NCBI GenBank assembly: GCA_051453625.1
Contig: JBOZIK010000001.1
Coordinates: 66,470,646-66,534,645, forward strand
Length of the DNA stretch: 64,000 bases
Reading direction: 5' to 3'
Source: Welwitschia mirabilis
Lineage: Eukaryota > Gnetophyta > Gnetopsida > Welwitschiales
Below, in pieces: positions 25,860-36,345 of this stretch (positions are counted from its first letter, which is position 1; each line of letters starts with the position of its first letter). The notes beneath the pieces were generated by a model. That model was not told the origin of the DNA and made no database searches. It saw nothing but the letters and a program-made list of their open reading frames with translations. Position numbers and translations under genes: made by a program.

Positions 25860-26995
25860 AATAGAGTGGAAGCCCTTCCCACTAAGAGGAACCTCCAAGA
25901 CAATTTCTTCTACAATGTTAAGGTTCCATCAAAAGATTTTTTATTTATTTTCATCATTTGTTCATTAACTTTTTAAATTTCTTTAGTTTCTATTTCACAA
26001 ATCTCAACAAAACCATTAAAATGTACTTTTTCTATAAGATAACGATCTAACCATTTAGATGTTAATTTTTTCTATAAAAAATGTACACTAATATTATATA
26101 AAAGGATAAGTTGACTAATTCTAAACATTTTATGAAGTAACTTCATATCATGTTTAAACTTAACTTGGGCTTTGTAAATTAGTTGACAATGTATACTATG
26201 AGTATATTTTTCATCTAGATAATTAAGTTAAACTAATAATGTTTAAGATTCTCATAAAAGTCTATAAGATTAAGTTGATGAAAAAAATTATAAGAGTTAT
26301 AACACATATTAATAGACGAAATACATACTTTCCACAAACAAGTCTATAAGGTGAAAAACCAAGAAAATTACATCAAGTAGTATAATAAGCCTAAAGAACA
26401 TCATTAAACTTAGAATCTCAAGATTTATTATTAATAAAGACAAGTTTTTATAGCATTTTCGTAATTTCTCCATTTGCATTTTCATCTTGACCATTGGTTT
26501 GTGGATAATAAGCATAAGCTACTTTATGTTCTATTTCAATGGATAAGAGAAGTTTCCTAAAATGTTGATTAACAAAATGAGTTCTTTCATCACTAATAAT
26601 AATCCTAGGAAAACTAAAATGTTGAAAAATATAAGTTTTAAAAAAAACACAAAGATTTAAACCATCGTCTATAGAATTAGGAATAGATTCATCTCATTCA
26701 GTGACATAATCAATAGTCACTAAAATATAGTTCTTATCATTAGAAGGTGGTTTACTAAGGTTTATAAAATCAATTTCCTAACAATCAAAAGGTTCAAATC
26801 CAAGAATAGATTTAAGTTTCATTTATGAAGAATGAATAAGACTACAATAATATTAATAAGTATCTCAACTTCTAACAAAATCAAAAGACTCCTAAAAAAG
26901 AATAGGTTAATAACAACTAGAATAAAGAATTTTCATAATTAATTTTTTATCCACTAAAATGACCTTTAAAAATACAACCATGGCAAATATAAAGG
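25860..26995 (-). pseudogene. Athila/Tat-type Gypsy integrase, C-terminal part
   Basis: On the minus strand a diverged A-I-D-Y-V..W type motif (about 26690-26740) is followed by YYPQTNGQDE (about 26482-26513). Then come a SPYRLVCGKYVF segment, a HCQLIYKAQVKFKHDM segment and LTSKWLDRYLIEKV, matching the Athila/Tat pattern (YHPQTNGQ.E..N.E.K..L, SPYRLV.GKACHLP, LLYNSRL..FPGKL.SRW.GP..V). It is a shorter copy of the element at 55673-61760 and lines up with its first 1.1 kb. The fragment is cut at 26995 by the start of the family A LTR; the remaining pol does not resume on the far side at 34034. Confidence 0.8.
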
Positions 26996-28300
26996 TGTAA
27001 TTACATGGTTTTAATGATGCTAATAAGATGATAATCAAGTAAAAAGATGGTCATCATTCATCATAATCTAGTTAAGAAGTCAACCTTTGCATGTGGGTGT
27101 CCCCACTTAAAAAAGGTGGACATCCCCTTTACTTGTGGATTAATTGTATTTGTAATAGGCCTTAAGCCTAGATAATCTCATTCAAATAGTGGAGACATCC
27201 TATCCCCTTGTAAGAAACATGATTGGTATGTCTTAAGTGTAGATGTACCTACTCCAAATGGCTAGACATCCCCTCTTTATTCATATTTTTCCCATTCTGT
27301 ACCTGTAGCAAGGGCAGATGTCCATCTTCTTTGAGGGTGGATGTCCTCAGTATTCTAGTAGTATGAATGTATATAATACTTAAGGATGGACTTCGCCCCT
27401 AGGAGTAAGCATGTTTCTATTTCTTAAGGCAAACATCCCTCCTTTGAACCATTAGAAAAATGGCTCTCTTTGGGCAATAACACAATGATTTTCAATAGCC
27501 ATTATTTTTGGCGTGTTTTTTAATTGCATTGGAAATATGAATTTGATTGGAATATCATATTAACATGCATTAGAATCATTGTTTAGGGTGGCTCTTCAAT
27601 AGCTATTTCTCCTTTCTTTATAAAAGTTATAAAACTTGTTTTATGAGTGTTAATCAATTTTTGTGAACTAAAATATTTGGCATATAAAGTTTTGTAAAGA
27701 GAAATCAAATCTAATCTTGGGTAATCTATTGGTTATTTGTGATTCTATGTTGTGTATTGATTCAAAGTAAATCCTACATTATTACATTTGTGCTTGAAGC
27801 ATATCTCATTGTTTTTCTATTCTCCTTGTGGCTAAGTCTAAGCCATTAAAAGACTTTAAGTATGAGAGGTTAATGATAAGCCTAAAAACTCATCATTGTT
27901 GTGTATGAGGTTGATGATAAGCCTATAAAATATCATTTCCATGTGTGAGATTGATGATAAGCCTATANNNNNNNNNNTATAAAACCATCATTGATGTGTG
28001 TGAAATTGATAATAAGTCTAAAAAATCATCATTATTGTAAGAAGGGTTGATAATCTACTAAGAAATAATCAGTTCAAGAGTAATAAGGGAACAAGGAAAA
28101 GGACATATTCTTCTTTCCTTAAAGAGTAGAGTAAACACATTGTTAAACCACTATAAACATTGTGGCTAATTATTTTTTAATTTTGCAATTCTTCTTAGAT
28201 TTAGTTTTTGCTTTAAAAAGATTATTTATTTCACTTTAGAATTTGGTTTTAGATTTAAAAGTGAACATTATTCCTATTTACCTAATCTTCAGGAATTTCA
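26996..28300 (+). repeat. 5' LTR of family A copy 1
   Basis: Starts TGTAATTACATGG and ends GGAATTTCA before the PBS; contains a 10-base gap at 27968-27977. The first third has several imperfect copies of a GACATCCCCACTCAAATAGG / GGTGGACATCCCC motif. The last third has about five units of a 41-bp repeat (27867-28080). It matches 32790-34033 and 53864-55572 throughout. Confidence 0.85.
27617..27626 (+). promoter_or_regulatory. TATA-like box in family A LTR
   Basis: TTTATAAAAG sits in mid-LTR at the same place as CTATAAAAT (33408-33416) in the 3' LTR and CTATAAAAGG (54491-54500) in copy A2. Conservation across the three LTRs supports it as the core promoter for the element's RNA. Confidence 0.5.
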
Positions 28301-28301
28301 A

Positions 28302-28314
28302 TTAGTATTAGAGC
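28302..28314 (+). other. primer binding site of family A copy 1
   Basis: TTAGTATTAGAGC directly follows the LTR end. It equals the initiator tRNA-Met site TTGGTATCAGAGC with one G-to-A and one C-to-T change. Confidence 0.8.
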
Positions 28315-28355
28315 AAGGTTATTCTTGATAAAGCTTTATCACTCTGAGTGATCTA

Positions 28356-29300
28356 ATGGAATCTATTGCTAACGAAGGTCATTCGATCTCAAGGCCACCT
28401 TATTTTCATGAATCAAGCTATTACTTTAAACCCACTATTTCATTAGTAGATTGATCTAATAAATAGAAGGATTTAAGGCTCAATACAAAAGCAATGAATG
28501 CACTTATTTGTGCCCTTAGTTCAAAGGTGTAAACTAAAGTAGTTTAGTATTTCTCTTATAAAGGTCCGAGTATTATGTAAAATTCCAAGTTACAATTTTT
28601 AACAACTCAATTTGAAAATATTAGAATGGGAGAATAGGAATCTATCACTGAATACATAACCAAGGTAATGAACATTGTAAATACAATGTGGGATCTTAAA
28701 GAAAAGATTCCAAAATAAAGATTTATGTGAAAAATCTTGAAGATCTTACCCAAGTATTTTAGACCTAAGATTATTGTGATAGAAGAGAGAAAAAATATAT
28801 ATACCATAAGTTTAAAAGTGCTTAAGGGATCATTAATTGGATATGAAGCTATCATTATGGATGATGAGGGACTAAGACAAAGAATATTTCCTTGAAATGT
28901 TTAATTCAATGCAATGAAGAAGATGATGAGGATTTAGCTATTTTGGCTAGAAATTTTAGAAGATTTCTAAGAAAACATAAATATCTTGATATAATAATAT
29001 TTCATATCAATAAGGATTAGTTTAATAAGAATAATTTTTTTAAGAAATTTAGAAGAAATAAGAAACCTTTGAAATGCTTTGAGTGTAAGGGCTTTGAACA
29101 CATAGTAATAGAATGTGCAATACACAAAAGGCCAAAATCAAAGGGAAGAAAGCCCTCAAAGTTACTTGGGATAATGAGGAAGAATCTAATTCAGAGAATT
29201 CTCAAGATGATGAAAAGAAGTATGGATTGTTAGCCATCACTAATGAGTATGCCTTCATATCAACTACCAAGGATGAATATGCAATCTCTAATAAGAAATA
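28356..29300 (+). pseudogene. gag: Copia gag with zinc knuckle (family A copy 1)
   Basis: The start ATG at 28356 opens MESIANEGHSISRPPYF, the usual Copia gag opening ('...RPP.F.G.NY..WK'). A UBN2-like block follows in several frames: KAMNALICALS, TQFENIRMGE, SITEYITKVMNIVN, KILKILPKYFRPKI and SLIGYEAI. A zinc knuckle lies at 29075-29116, CFECKGFEHIVIEC, with the CX2CX4HX4C spacing intact. After it comes an acidic stretch (VTWDNEEESNSENSQDDE). Gag would build the virus-like particle and the knuckle would bind the element's RNA. Several stops lie upstream of the knuckle, so the protein is not made in full. Confidence 0.85.
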
Positions 29301-29800
29301 GGTAATATTTAAAAATTCTGAAAATATTGAAGAAGCTTATAAATAATTATATTTTCTTTATAAAGATTTATCTTGTAAAAATAAGGATTTAAGATCTAAA
29401 TTATTATCTCCACAAACTAAACTTGACTTATATAATAAAAAGTTGGATAAGACCACTAGAAATCTTCTAGGTGTGAATAAAACTATTTATCTTTTATTAA
29501 GGGAGTTAGAGGATGCAAGGAAACTTAATGGTACTATCTCATATTAGTCCAATAAGGTAAAATCTAATCATAATAGGTATTTTTTGAAGTCAAATAATTT
29601 AAATTCTTTTCATATTTGATGTTTGTATTATGGAGACCTAGGGCATGTTAGATTTTCTTATCCCATCAAAAAAGAAATTTTTTCCATTATACAAGTGAGA
29701 GATTTCTGTGAAAATCAAAAGCAACGAACAAGCAATCTATCATCAAGCAAAGACATATTAAAAAGGAATCTATCAAAGATTACTTGTTCAAATCACTCTT
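29301..29800 (+). pseudogene. gag-to-protease spacer, coiled-coil-like (family A copy 1)
   Basis: Several frames read charged, leucine-rich peptide (KLDLYNKKLDKTTRN, LLLRELEDARKLNG) that resembles the coiled-coil stretch after the zinc knuckle in this gag type. It is interrupted by stops. The matching region in copy A2 is at 50240-50800. Confidence 0.5.
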
Positions 29801-29814
29801 AAAGCAAGGGAGCA

Positions 29815-30665
29815 TCTTAGATGATTCTTGGACAGTGGATGTTTAAGACATATGATAGGTCATAAGAGATGGTTCCATGCACTTGTCAACTATGATGAAG
29901 AAGAGGTTTCTTTTGGTGACAATTGAAAAGAATTCATAAAAGAAAAAGGTATGATTTGTGAATATTTGCTTTCAAAAATTAATGATGTTTTATATGTAAA
30001 AGGCCTTAGGCATAATCTTTTGAGTATTTCTAAAATATGTGATAAAGGGAATGTAGTCATTTTTGGTAAAAATAAGTGTGTGGTAAAGAATGTGTCTAGT
30101 AATAAGGATCTTTTGACTACTCATCATATAGAAAACTTGTATTCTATAGGACGTGAGTCTAATGTTAAAGAGTTGTGTGGTTTTACTAAACTAAGTTAAG
30201 AACATCTTGGACATAGAATAATAGGTATTTCAATTATTTCAAACTTGAAGACTATCTCTCAACAAGAGTTGGTTAGAGTTTCATCCAATTTTAGCTTTTC
30301 AAATCCTATCTTATGTCAACAATGTCAAACAGGCAAATTCATGAAGTATTCTATTAAGTTCAAGTCTGAGATATCTTTATAAGGATCTCTAGAATTATTG
30401 CACTTAAATTTATTATGGCTTAGAAAAGTTAAAAGTCTAAGTGATAAAAGATATTTTATGATGATTGATAACTTTATTCACTATGCATGGATTGAATATA
30501 TACTTTCTAAACCTAATTATTTTAATAAGCTTTATCATCTTTCAAAAATATTTAGAATAAAAAGAGCCTCATCATTAAGAAATATATGTATAATCATAGA
30601 AACTTTGGGACTATTAATATTAAACTAATAGTTGATTTGTTAAAGGCTTTATATAAAATCTTATT
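29815..30665 (+). pseudogene. Copia protease and integrase N-terminal part (family A copy 1)
   Basis: The protease active-site block FLDSGCLRHMIG (Asp-Ser-Gly at 29831-29839) is intact. The frame from 29951 continues through DVLYVKGLRHNLLSISKICDKG, typical Copia protease end. A gag-pre-integrase HLGHR block lies at about 30202, and CQQCQTGK supplies the CxxC of the integrase zinc finger. The catalytic core begins LELLHLNLL, where HLDLFG is expected, so the first catalytic Asp is changed to Asn. It goes on to KRYFMMIDNFIHYAW, where DDFSRY is expected, so another conserved Asp is also lost. The rest of the core, including the later Asp and Glu, is deleted. In copy A2 this stretch reads openly into the RT remnant. 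Confidence 0.85.
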
Positions 30666-30930
30666 TAGAGAGATCAATTTCTTTCTAGCCTTACATCTCA
30701 GGAATGGTGTTAACTAATCTAAGTATGTCAAGGAGCATGTAAAGACATACAAACTTGATGAATAGAAAGAAGTTTACACTTCCATATCCACATCCACAAT
30801 AATTCAGCTTAATCATTTATTAACAAATAGACAACTTGAAGACATGGTTCCTAAGCCACTTTTAGAAGTGAGATTTAAGCTTTTAAGGGTTGAGTTAGGC
30901 CTAGGAACATGTCTAATTGACATATGATTT
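30666..30930 (+). pseudogene. Copia RT C-terminal remnant joined to integrase (family A copy 1)
   Basis: Directly after the integrase stub come REINFFLALHLRNG and SKYVKEHVKTYKLDE. These match the end of the Copia RT palm and thumb ('GEL.FFLGLQI.Q...I.I.Q.KY...LLKKF.M'). A S-I-S-T-S-T-I-I-Q-L stretch follows. RT motifs from the domain start through YVDD are missing, as is most of RNase H. The same junction exists in copy A2 at 51660-51715. Confidence 0.8.
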
Positions 30931-31361
30931 TTTTATTTAAATTTAATACAAAAATTTATATATTTTATTAAGTTTTTTAGTGCATTAAGAGCATTGTTTT
31001 TGACTTTCTAGTGTTGTTTTTGATTTCGTTTTAATTTCTATTTAAATCTATCATCTTTCTCCTTATCTTTAGATATCCCTATCACTCTAGGGATTCAAAC
31101 ATCTGCTTAGGAGTCTAGATATCTGCCCACTTGAGAGTGGGTCTTAGGCTAAGTGGAGGTTGGATGTCCATCCCTTTCCACTAAAACCCTCCTCAGTTGT
31201 CTGCCTCTATAGATTTAGTTATCCTTCCTTTCTTTTATCTCATCTTATTACTTTCTAGTGGTCTAGTTCTTATAAGTAAGTGTTTCTTTCATAGTCTATT
31301 TTCTTAGTATTTTTCCTTTCTTAGTAGCTTGTTTCTTTTCTTCTTCTTCTTCATTTCCACC

Positions 31362-32375
31362 ATGCCAAGGTAGAAGATCCCTATTTCAAAAAAACGATAA
31401 AGGTAAATATAAGAAATCAGAGCCCATTTTTGTGACTTCTAGGGCATAGGCAATGTGGAATCAAAGCTTTAGCAATAAGCCTCTTACTTCAGAGAGGGTT
31501 ATTTTATAGGATGCTTTCAAACATTATTTTAATCTCTTACTAAGTTGGAAAATTTATGTTGTACTTATATTCTAAACCCTCATACACTTTCTTTGGTGAA
31601 TTTGGTTCATATGTTTTACTATAATGGTTTGTTTCAACATGAGTAAAATTAGTTTGTTCTAAATCAATATGGTATTGAGATTAAGATTAATCTTGAAATG
31701 ATTTCTAATGATACTATTTTTCCATTAGACTATGTAGACTATGTGCATGTCTCTTCAATTTCAGTTTTGGATTAGTTTAGTTCCTAGAAATGAGCTTAAT
31801 GAAGTATTATGTGAAAGATAAGAGGAATGGTAAACTACCATTCCCACTCAGTTTTTGAACCAATCTTTAAGGTACTCTTTTGCATTATCTCTAGTAATAT
31901 AATTCCAAAGTTTAGTCTTATGGATGAAGTGTTGCCTTTGTGTGCTTATGTTATGTAATGGTATGATCAAAGAATTCATGCTAATCTACCTTAACTAATT
32001 CTATAATACATGGATTCCTATACATCTATGGATTTAGCAGCACTACTATATGGAGGCCTTATTACTAAAATGTGTTATGACCAGGTAGCTCTACCAAAGA
32101 TCAAAGATGAAATTCTAAAATTACCAAATCCATTTGATTAGTCCTCTCTTGTGAAAGGCATAGCTCCTACAACCCTAGCTTCTTCTCTTACTAGGCAATT
32201 TAAGTGCATGTAATCTGGTGATTCCTCAAGGGGTACCTCCTCAAATAATAAGTGATTCAAATGGATCTCATCTCAGTTATTTAAGATAAAGAAAGCTCTT
32301 ATTGATTTTAGGTTGGAGATGGCATCCAGAACTTGTAACAGTAGTAGCAGTGGAAATGTGGTGAAATCTAGTTAA
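31362..32375 (+). pseudogene. family A accessory ORF, copy 1 (PF20167-like)
   Basis: Starts MPR-stop-KIPISKK at 31362 and ends at TAA 32375 after a serine-rich tail (SSSSGNVVKSS), about 338 codons. Readable blocks are ERVI..DAFKHYFNLL, NQYGIEIKINLEMIS, FPLDYVDYVHVSS, NELNEVLCE, TIPTQFLNQSLRYSFALSLV, LMDEVLPLCAYVM, YTSMDLAALLYGGLITKMC and LPKIKDEILKLPNPFD. The order resembles the putative plant transposon protein family (F.P......, .. LLYAI..G..INVG.I.., ..FP.LIT.L...AGV). It occupies the place of the env-like ORF of Sireviruses, but I see no signal peptide or clear membrane anchor. Stops are mostly decayed CAG/CAA codons. Function unknown. Confidence 0.55.
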
Positions 32376-32789
32376 TTGTGTCTTCATCCTTTTTCACCCT
32401 TATGTATTCTTCTAGTTTTTGTGCTTTTGTCTTTGTGTCTTTATGTCCTTGTATATATTATGTTTTTAAGCTTCTTAGTCCAAGTTTACTCTTATGTACT
32501 CCAAACTGATAAATATGTAAATCATCTTTTTGATTAATGGTTAATATAAAATCTATTTTTTTCATTATGTATGTTTATTATTCTCTTGTTTACATGATTT
32601 TTATAGGTATTTTTGTAATGTTAAAAGGGAAAGTAATGCAAATGCTATATGAGATATAATGGTTATGTCTTTATCTCATTCTAACAAAGATATCAAACTC
32701 AGGGGGAGCTAGTTATTAAACTCAGGGAGATATTATTTTGAACTAGTTCTTCAAATTAATGGATTTTTCATCATTGAAAATGGATATAT

Positions 32790-34033
32790 TATAAGTATAA
32801 GATTTCAATAATTTAAACAGTATGAGAATCAAGTGAAAAGATGGTCATCATTCATCACATTCATATTTAGAAGCCAAACTTTTCTTGTGGATTTCCCACT
32901 CAAAATAGGGTGGATGTCCCCTCTTCTTGTAGGTAAATTATATATGTGACATGTCTCAATCATAGACATCCCCACTCAAATAGGGTGGACTTCCCCTATT
33001 CTTATAAGAAACATGATTGANNNNNNNNNNTCAAGTGTAGACATCCCCACTCCAAATAGCCCAAATGTTCCCCATTCATTTAGTTTTTCCCAATTTGTAC
33101 CTATGGTAGGTGTAGATGTTTATCCTCTTTAAGGGTAGACATCCTCATACTTCTAGTAGTATGGACATCCATACTACTTGAGGGTAGATGTCTACCTTCC
33201 TAGGAATAAGGATGTCCCTAGTTCTTAAGACAAATATCCTTCCTTCGAACTATTGAATTTAGACAATAGTATGACAATTTTCAATTGCTATTCTCTTCTG
33301 GAATATCTTTCAATTACATTGGAAATATAAATTTGATTAAAATATCATATGAACATGCATTTGAATCATCATTTCAGGTTTCTCTTCAATAACTATTTAT
33401 CCTTTCTCTATAAAATTGATAAAACCTATTTTATTAGGGTTAACCAATTGTGGACCGAAATATTTAGCATATACAATTTTGTGAAGAGAGGTCAAATAAA
33501 ATATTGAGTGATCTATTGGTAATTTGTAATTCTATCTTATGTATTTATTTAAAGTAAATCCTACACTATTACATCTATGCTTGAGGCACATCTCATTGTT
33601 CTTCTATTCTTCTTATGGTTGAGTTTGAACCATTAAAAGACTTCAAGTGTAAGGGGTTGATCATGAGCCTGGAAAATCATCACTAATATGTATGAGATTG
33701 ATGATAACCCTAGCAAATCATCACTGCTATATGTGAAGTTGATGATAAGCCTAAAAAATCATCACTATTGTAAGAATAATTGATGATCAGCTAGAAAATC
33801 ATTAGTTCAAGAGTGATAAGGGAATCAAGGAAGAGGAAATCTTGTCTTTCCTTGAAGAGTGAAGGAGGTACATTACCAAACCACTATAAATCTTGTCGGT
33901 TAATTATTTTTCTATTTTGCAATTTTTTCTAGATTTGGTTTTTATTTGCAAAGATAATTAATTTCATTTTAGAATTTAGTTTTATATTTTAAAAGTAATT
34001 ATTATTCCTATTTACCCTCCTCTAGGAATTTTA
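32790..34033 (+). repeat. 3' LTR of family A copy 1
   Basis: Starts TATAAGTATAAGATTTC after a decayed purine tract (AAAATGGATATA) and ends GGAATTTTA. A 10-base gap lies at 33021-33030. It has the same GACATCC motifs as the 5' LTR but only about four of the 41-bp units (33652-33815). Confidence 0.85.
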
Positions 34034-34257
34034 GTCCATGCTACTATTAACATTTTTATATCATGAATATAATTTTTACTAATAAAAATCCATGTAAGGG
34101 AACTCAAATGCTACATTTTCCCTATTCACTGTATAATAACATATAGATACATATGTATGTATATTACTAAAAGTTTACATTAACTAGCTATAATATTCAA
34201 ATCATAGTAATAAATATGTCTTTATAAACATAAATAAACATCTATAAAGATCATAGT
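34034..34257. other. AT-rich spacer
   Basis: No motif found. It does not continue the Athila sequence that flanks family A on the left. Confidence 0.4.
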
Positions 34258-34449
34258 ATATACATAAAGGTTTTATTCCATTAAATATATAGAGGGGGAT
34301 CTATAAGTAGTATGATGAGATCGCCCATAGGTCTAATAACTGTGGTGGGAACTTAGCCTATATTTCTAGGTGGAACTTCTTAGGAGGTCACTCATCCCAA
34401 TTATGCTCCATGCTAGGTGTGATTAACCATAGAATGTCTAGGTTTTGTG
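34258..34449 (-). repeat. 5S-rRNA-derived repeat (Cassandra-like), left part
   Basis: The minus strand at 34371-34428 reads GGTTAATCACACCTAGCATG, then ...GGGATGAGTGACCTCCTAAG...AAGTTCC. This matches the 5S rRNA internal promoter region (A box GTTAAGCGTGCTTGGG and C box GGATGGGTGACCTCCTGGGA). Outside this 57-bp core the sequence is not 5S. The unit is cut at 34449 by the Tork-type Copia insertion and resumes at 39371. 5S sequence embedded in a short repeat is the hallmark of Cassandra TRIM retrotransposon LTRs; a decayed 5S rDNA unit is the alternative. Confidence 0.65.
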
Positions 34450-34841
34450 TGTTAGAAAAATTCAATAGAGTAAAAGTAAAATTCAAAGATCAACATACTA
34501 GATTTATGTGGAAAATCCCAATGTGGGGAAAAACCACAAAAGCAATGCAGAACTCTCTTATTAATTGAAAATTAAGGACATAGGTCATCCATAATAGCCA
34601 ATATTAAAACTCTTGATTATCACACATACTTGTGACATTTCATACCTCTACTCTCTTTATATAGATTTTATTTAAGGGTAGAAACTCTAATCCTAACTTC
34701 TAGAACTTTCTAGATAACCCCATTACACTTCCCTTCTTTCTTTGATATTAAATTACAATAAGAAGAGGACTATATAAAAATATATAAAGTCAAACTAAAA
34801 AGGAATAAATAAAATTAAGATACTTGAATTTACTTTCAATA
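34450..34841 (-). repeat. 3' LTR of Tork-type element
   Basis: 392 bp, matching 38979-39370. On the minus strand it starts TATTGAAAGTAAATTC and ends ..TAACA. A TATATAAAGAGAG promoter-like box (plus coordinates about 34652-34664) is conserved in both LTRs. Confidence 0.85.
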
Positions 34842-34855
34842 ATTATCCCCCTTAC
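34842..34855 (-). other. polypurine tract of Tork-type element
   Basis: The minus strand reads GTAAGGGGGATAAT immediately before the 3' LTR. This is the classic Copia plus-strand primer. Confidence 0.85.
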
Positions 34856-34859
34856 AAAA

Positions 34860-36345
34860 GAGATGCATTGCTTTAAATGCCCTTGTTCACATCACTACAA
34901 CCCTAGGATTTTCTTTGCAAAAGTTATTCTTATCCATTACTACTACCTTTTTGAGTGCATTAGCAACATTTATCTTCATATTTATTTTTTGTACATCCAC
35001 TATGTTATTTTTAATAATTTCTCTTACAAAATAAAATTAGATATCAATGTGTTTTGTTCTTCATAAAATGTTGAGTTGTAAAGTGTATGGTACTTTGACT
35101 ATTGCAAAATACATAATGAGTCTTCTATTTTAATCCATGAAAATTAAGAAATTTTCACAACCAATCCATTTCTTTACAAGCTTATATAAGAGCAACATAT
35201 TTCATATTTGTAGTGAATAAAGTCATTACTATTTAAAGACATCATAGCTAGCTAATTATACCTATACCAAGTAAAAGCACAACCTATGATGGAGTGTTTG
35301 TTGTTTAAATCTGTTGCAAAATTAGCCCTTGAAAAACATTTTAGGCTTAAATATTCATTGTCTAAATGTAAAAAATACATTTATGTATACCTCAAATATC
35401 TAATAATCCATTTTACAGTAACCAATGATTCAACTATAATTACTTATGTGTCTGCTAACTACTTTAACTACATAAGCAATGTTAAAATGAGTATATGCCA
35501 TAGCATACATAAGTTAGCCTACTACTAAGGCATATGGAATGTTTTTCACTTTAGTAACATCTTTTGTTAATCTATAATAGTCCTTTTTAGATAACTAAAA
35601 ATGAGTAGCTAAAGGAGTACTCATAGGCTTTGCATTTTTTATGCTAAATCATTTAAGTACTTTTCTAATCTAGTTACTTTTGCTCAATCACAACTTCTTC
35701 TACTTCCTATATCTATGAATTCTCATTTCCAAAATTTTCTTTACATGCCCCAAATCTTTCAATGTAAAATACCTACTCGTTTCCACCTTCAAGTGTTTTA
35801 TTTTAGACTCATCATTTCTTGCAATCAACATGTTATCTACATATAATAACAAGATAAAAAATTTTTTTGACATATTTTCAGAGAAGTAAATATAATAATC
35901 AAATGTATTAAACTTAGTATACCATTATCTTGGGGCCTATTTCAAACTATAAAGACTTTTGTTTAAATGATAGATAAGATTAAGGAATTACTTATTTATA
36001 AACCCTTCTAGCTAGTGCAAATAAATATCCTTCTTTAAATCATCATGTAAGAAGGTAATTTTTATATCTAGATATTGCAATTATAAATATAAATAGGTAA
36101 CTAAAGAGAGAATCATATGAGTGGAATAATGCTTCCCCATTAGAGAAAAAATCTCTATAAAGTTAATACCTAGCGTTTGAGCAAATCTTTTTACCACCAA
36201 CCTATCCTTATAATGCTTTTCTTTATTTTCTTCATTTTTTAACCTAAAAATACACCTACTGTATAGGGCTTTATGCCCCTTATGTAATTTTACCAAATCC
36301 CATGTATTATCTTGTTTTAATAATTTCCACTTATCCTTCATGGCT
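34860..36345 (-). pseudogene. Copia reverse transcriptase and RNase H (Tork-type)
   Basis: Read on the minus strand, RT opens with MKDKWKLLKQDNTWDLVKL (36341 downward; family AM..E...L..N.TW.LV.L), then F-R-L-K and YKDRLVVKRFAQTLGINF (K.RLVAKGF.Q..GIDY). Q-K-S-L near 35940 remains of KKSLYGLKQ. YVDNML lies at 35827-35844, so the second Asp of YVDD is now Asn. RNase H remnants follow: IIGCAFTW and a Y-K-Y-E block where TEAEY is expected, and near the end L-C-I-L-Q...FYEEQNTLI (family SQSAI.LA.NP.FH.RTKHID). Together these would have made the cDNA. Stops and frameshifts abound. Confidence 0.85.

Larger units (their letters stand above)
26996..34033 (+). mobile_element. Ty1/copia element of family A, copy 1 (non-autonomous)
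   Basis: A 7-kb plus-strand element with two 1.25-1.3-kb LTRs, a PBS next to the 5' LTR, gag with a UBN2-like block and zinc knuckle, protease, and the N-terminal part of integrase. After that the sequence jumps directly to the C-terminal end of RT, followed by an extra ORF of about 340 codons before the 3' LTR. Long LTRs, gag style and a 3' accessory ORF resemble Sireviruses. I find no matching target duplication (AAAGG on the left, GTCCA on the right), so one side may have been rearranged. Confidence 0.85.

Noticed and set aside
31362-32375. Retroviral-type envelope gene
   Set aside because: The position fits, but no signal peptide, fusion-like segment or C-terminal anchor can be seen, and the blocks resemble a plant transposon protein family.
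34371-34428. Functional 5S rRNA gene
   Set aside because: Only the internal promoter part matches; the remaining half of 5S is not recognisable and the unit is transposon-like.
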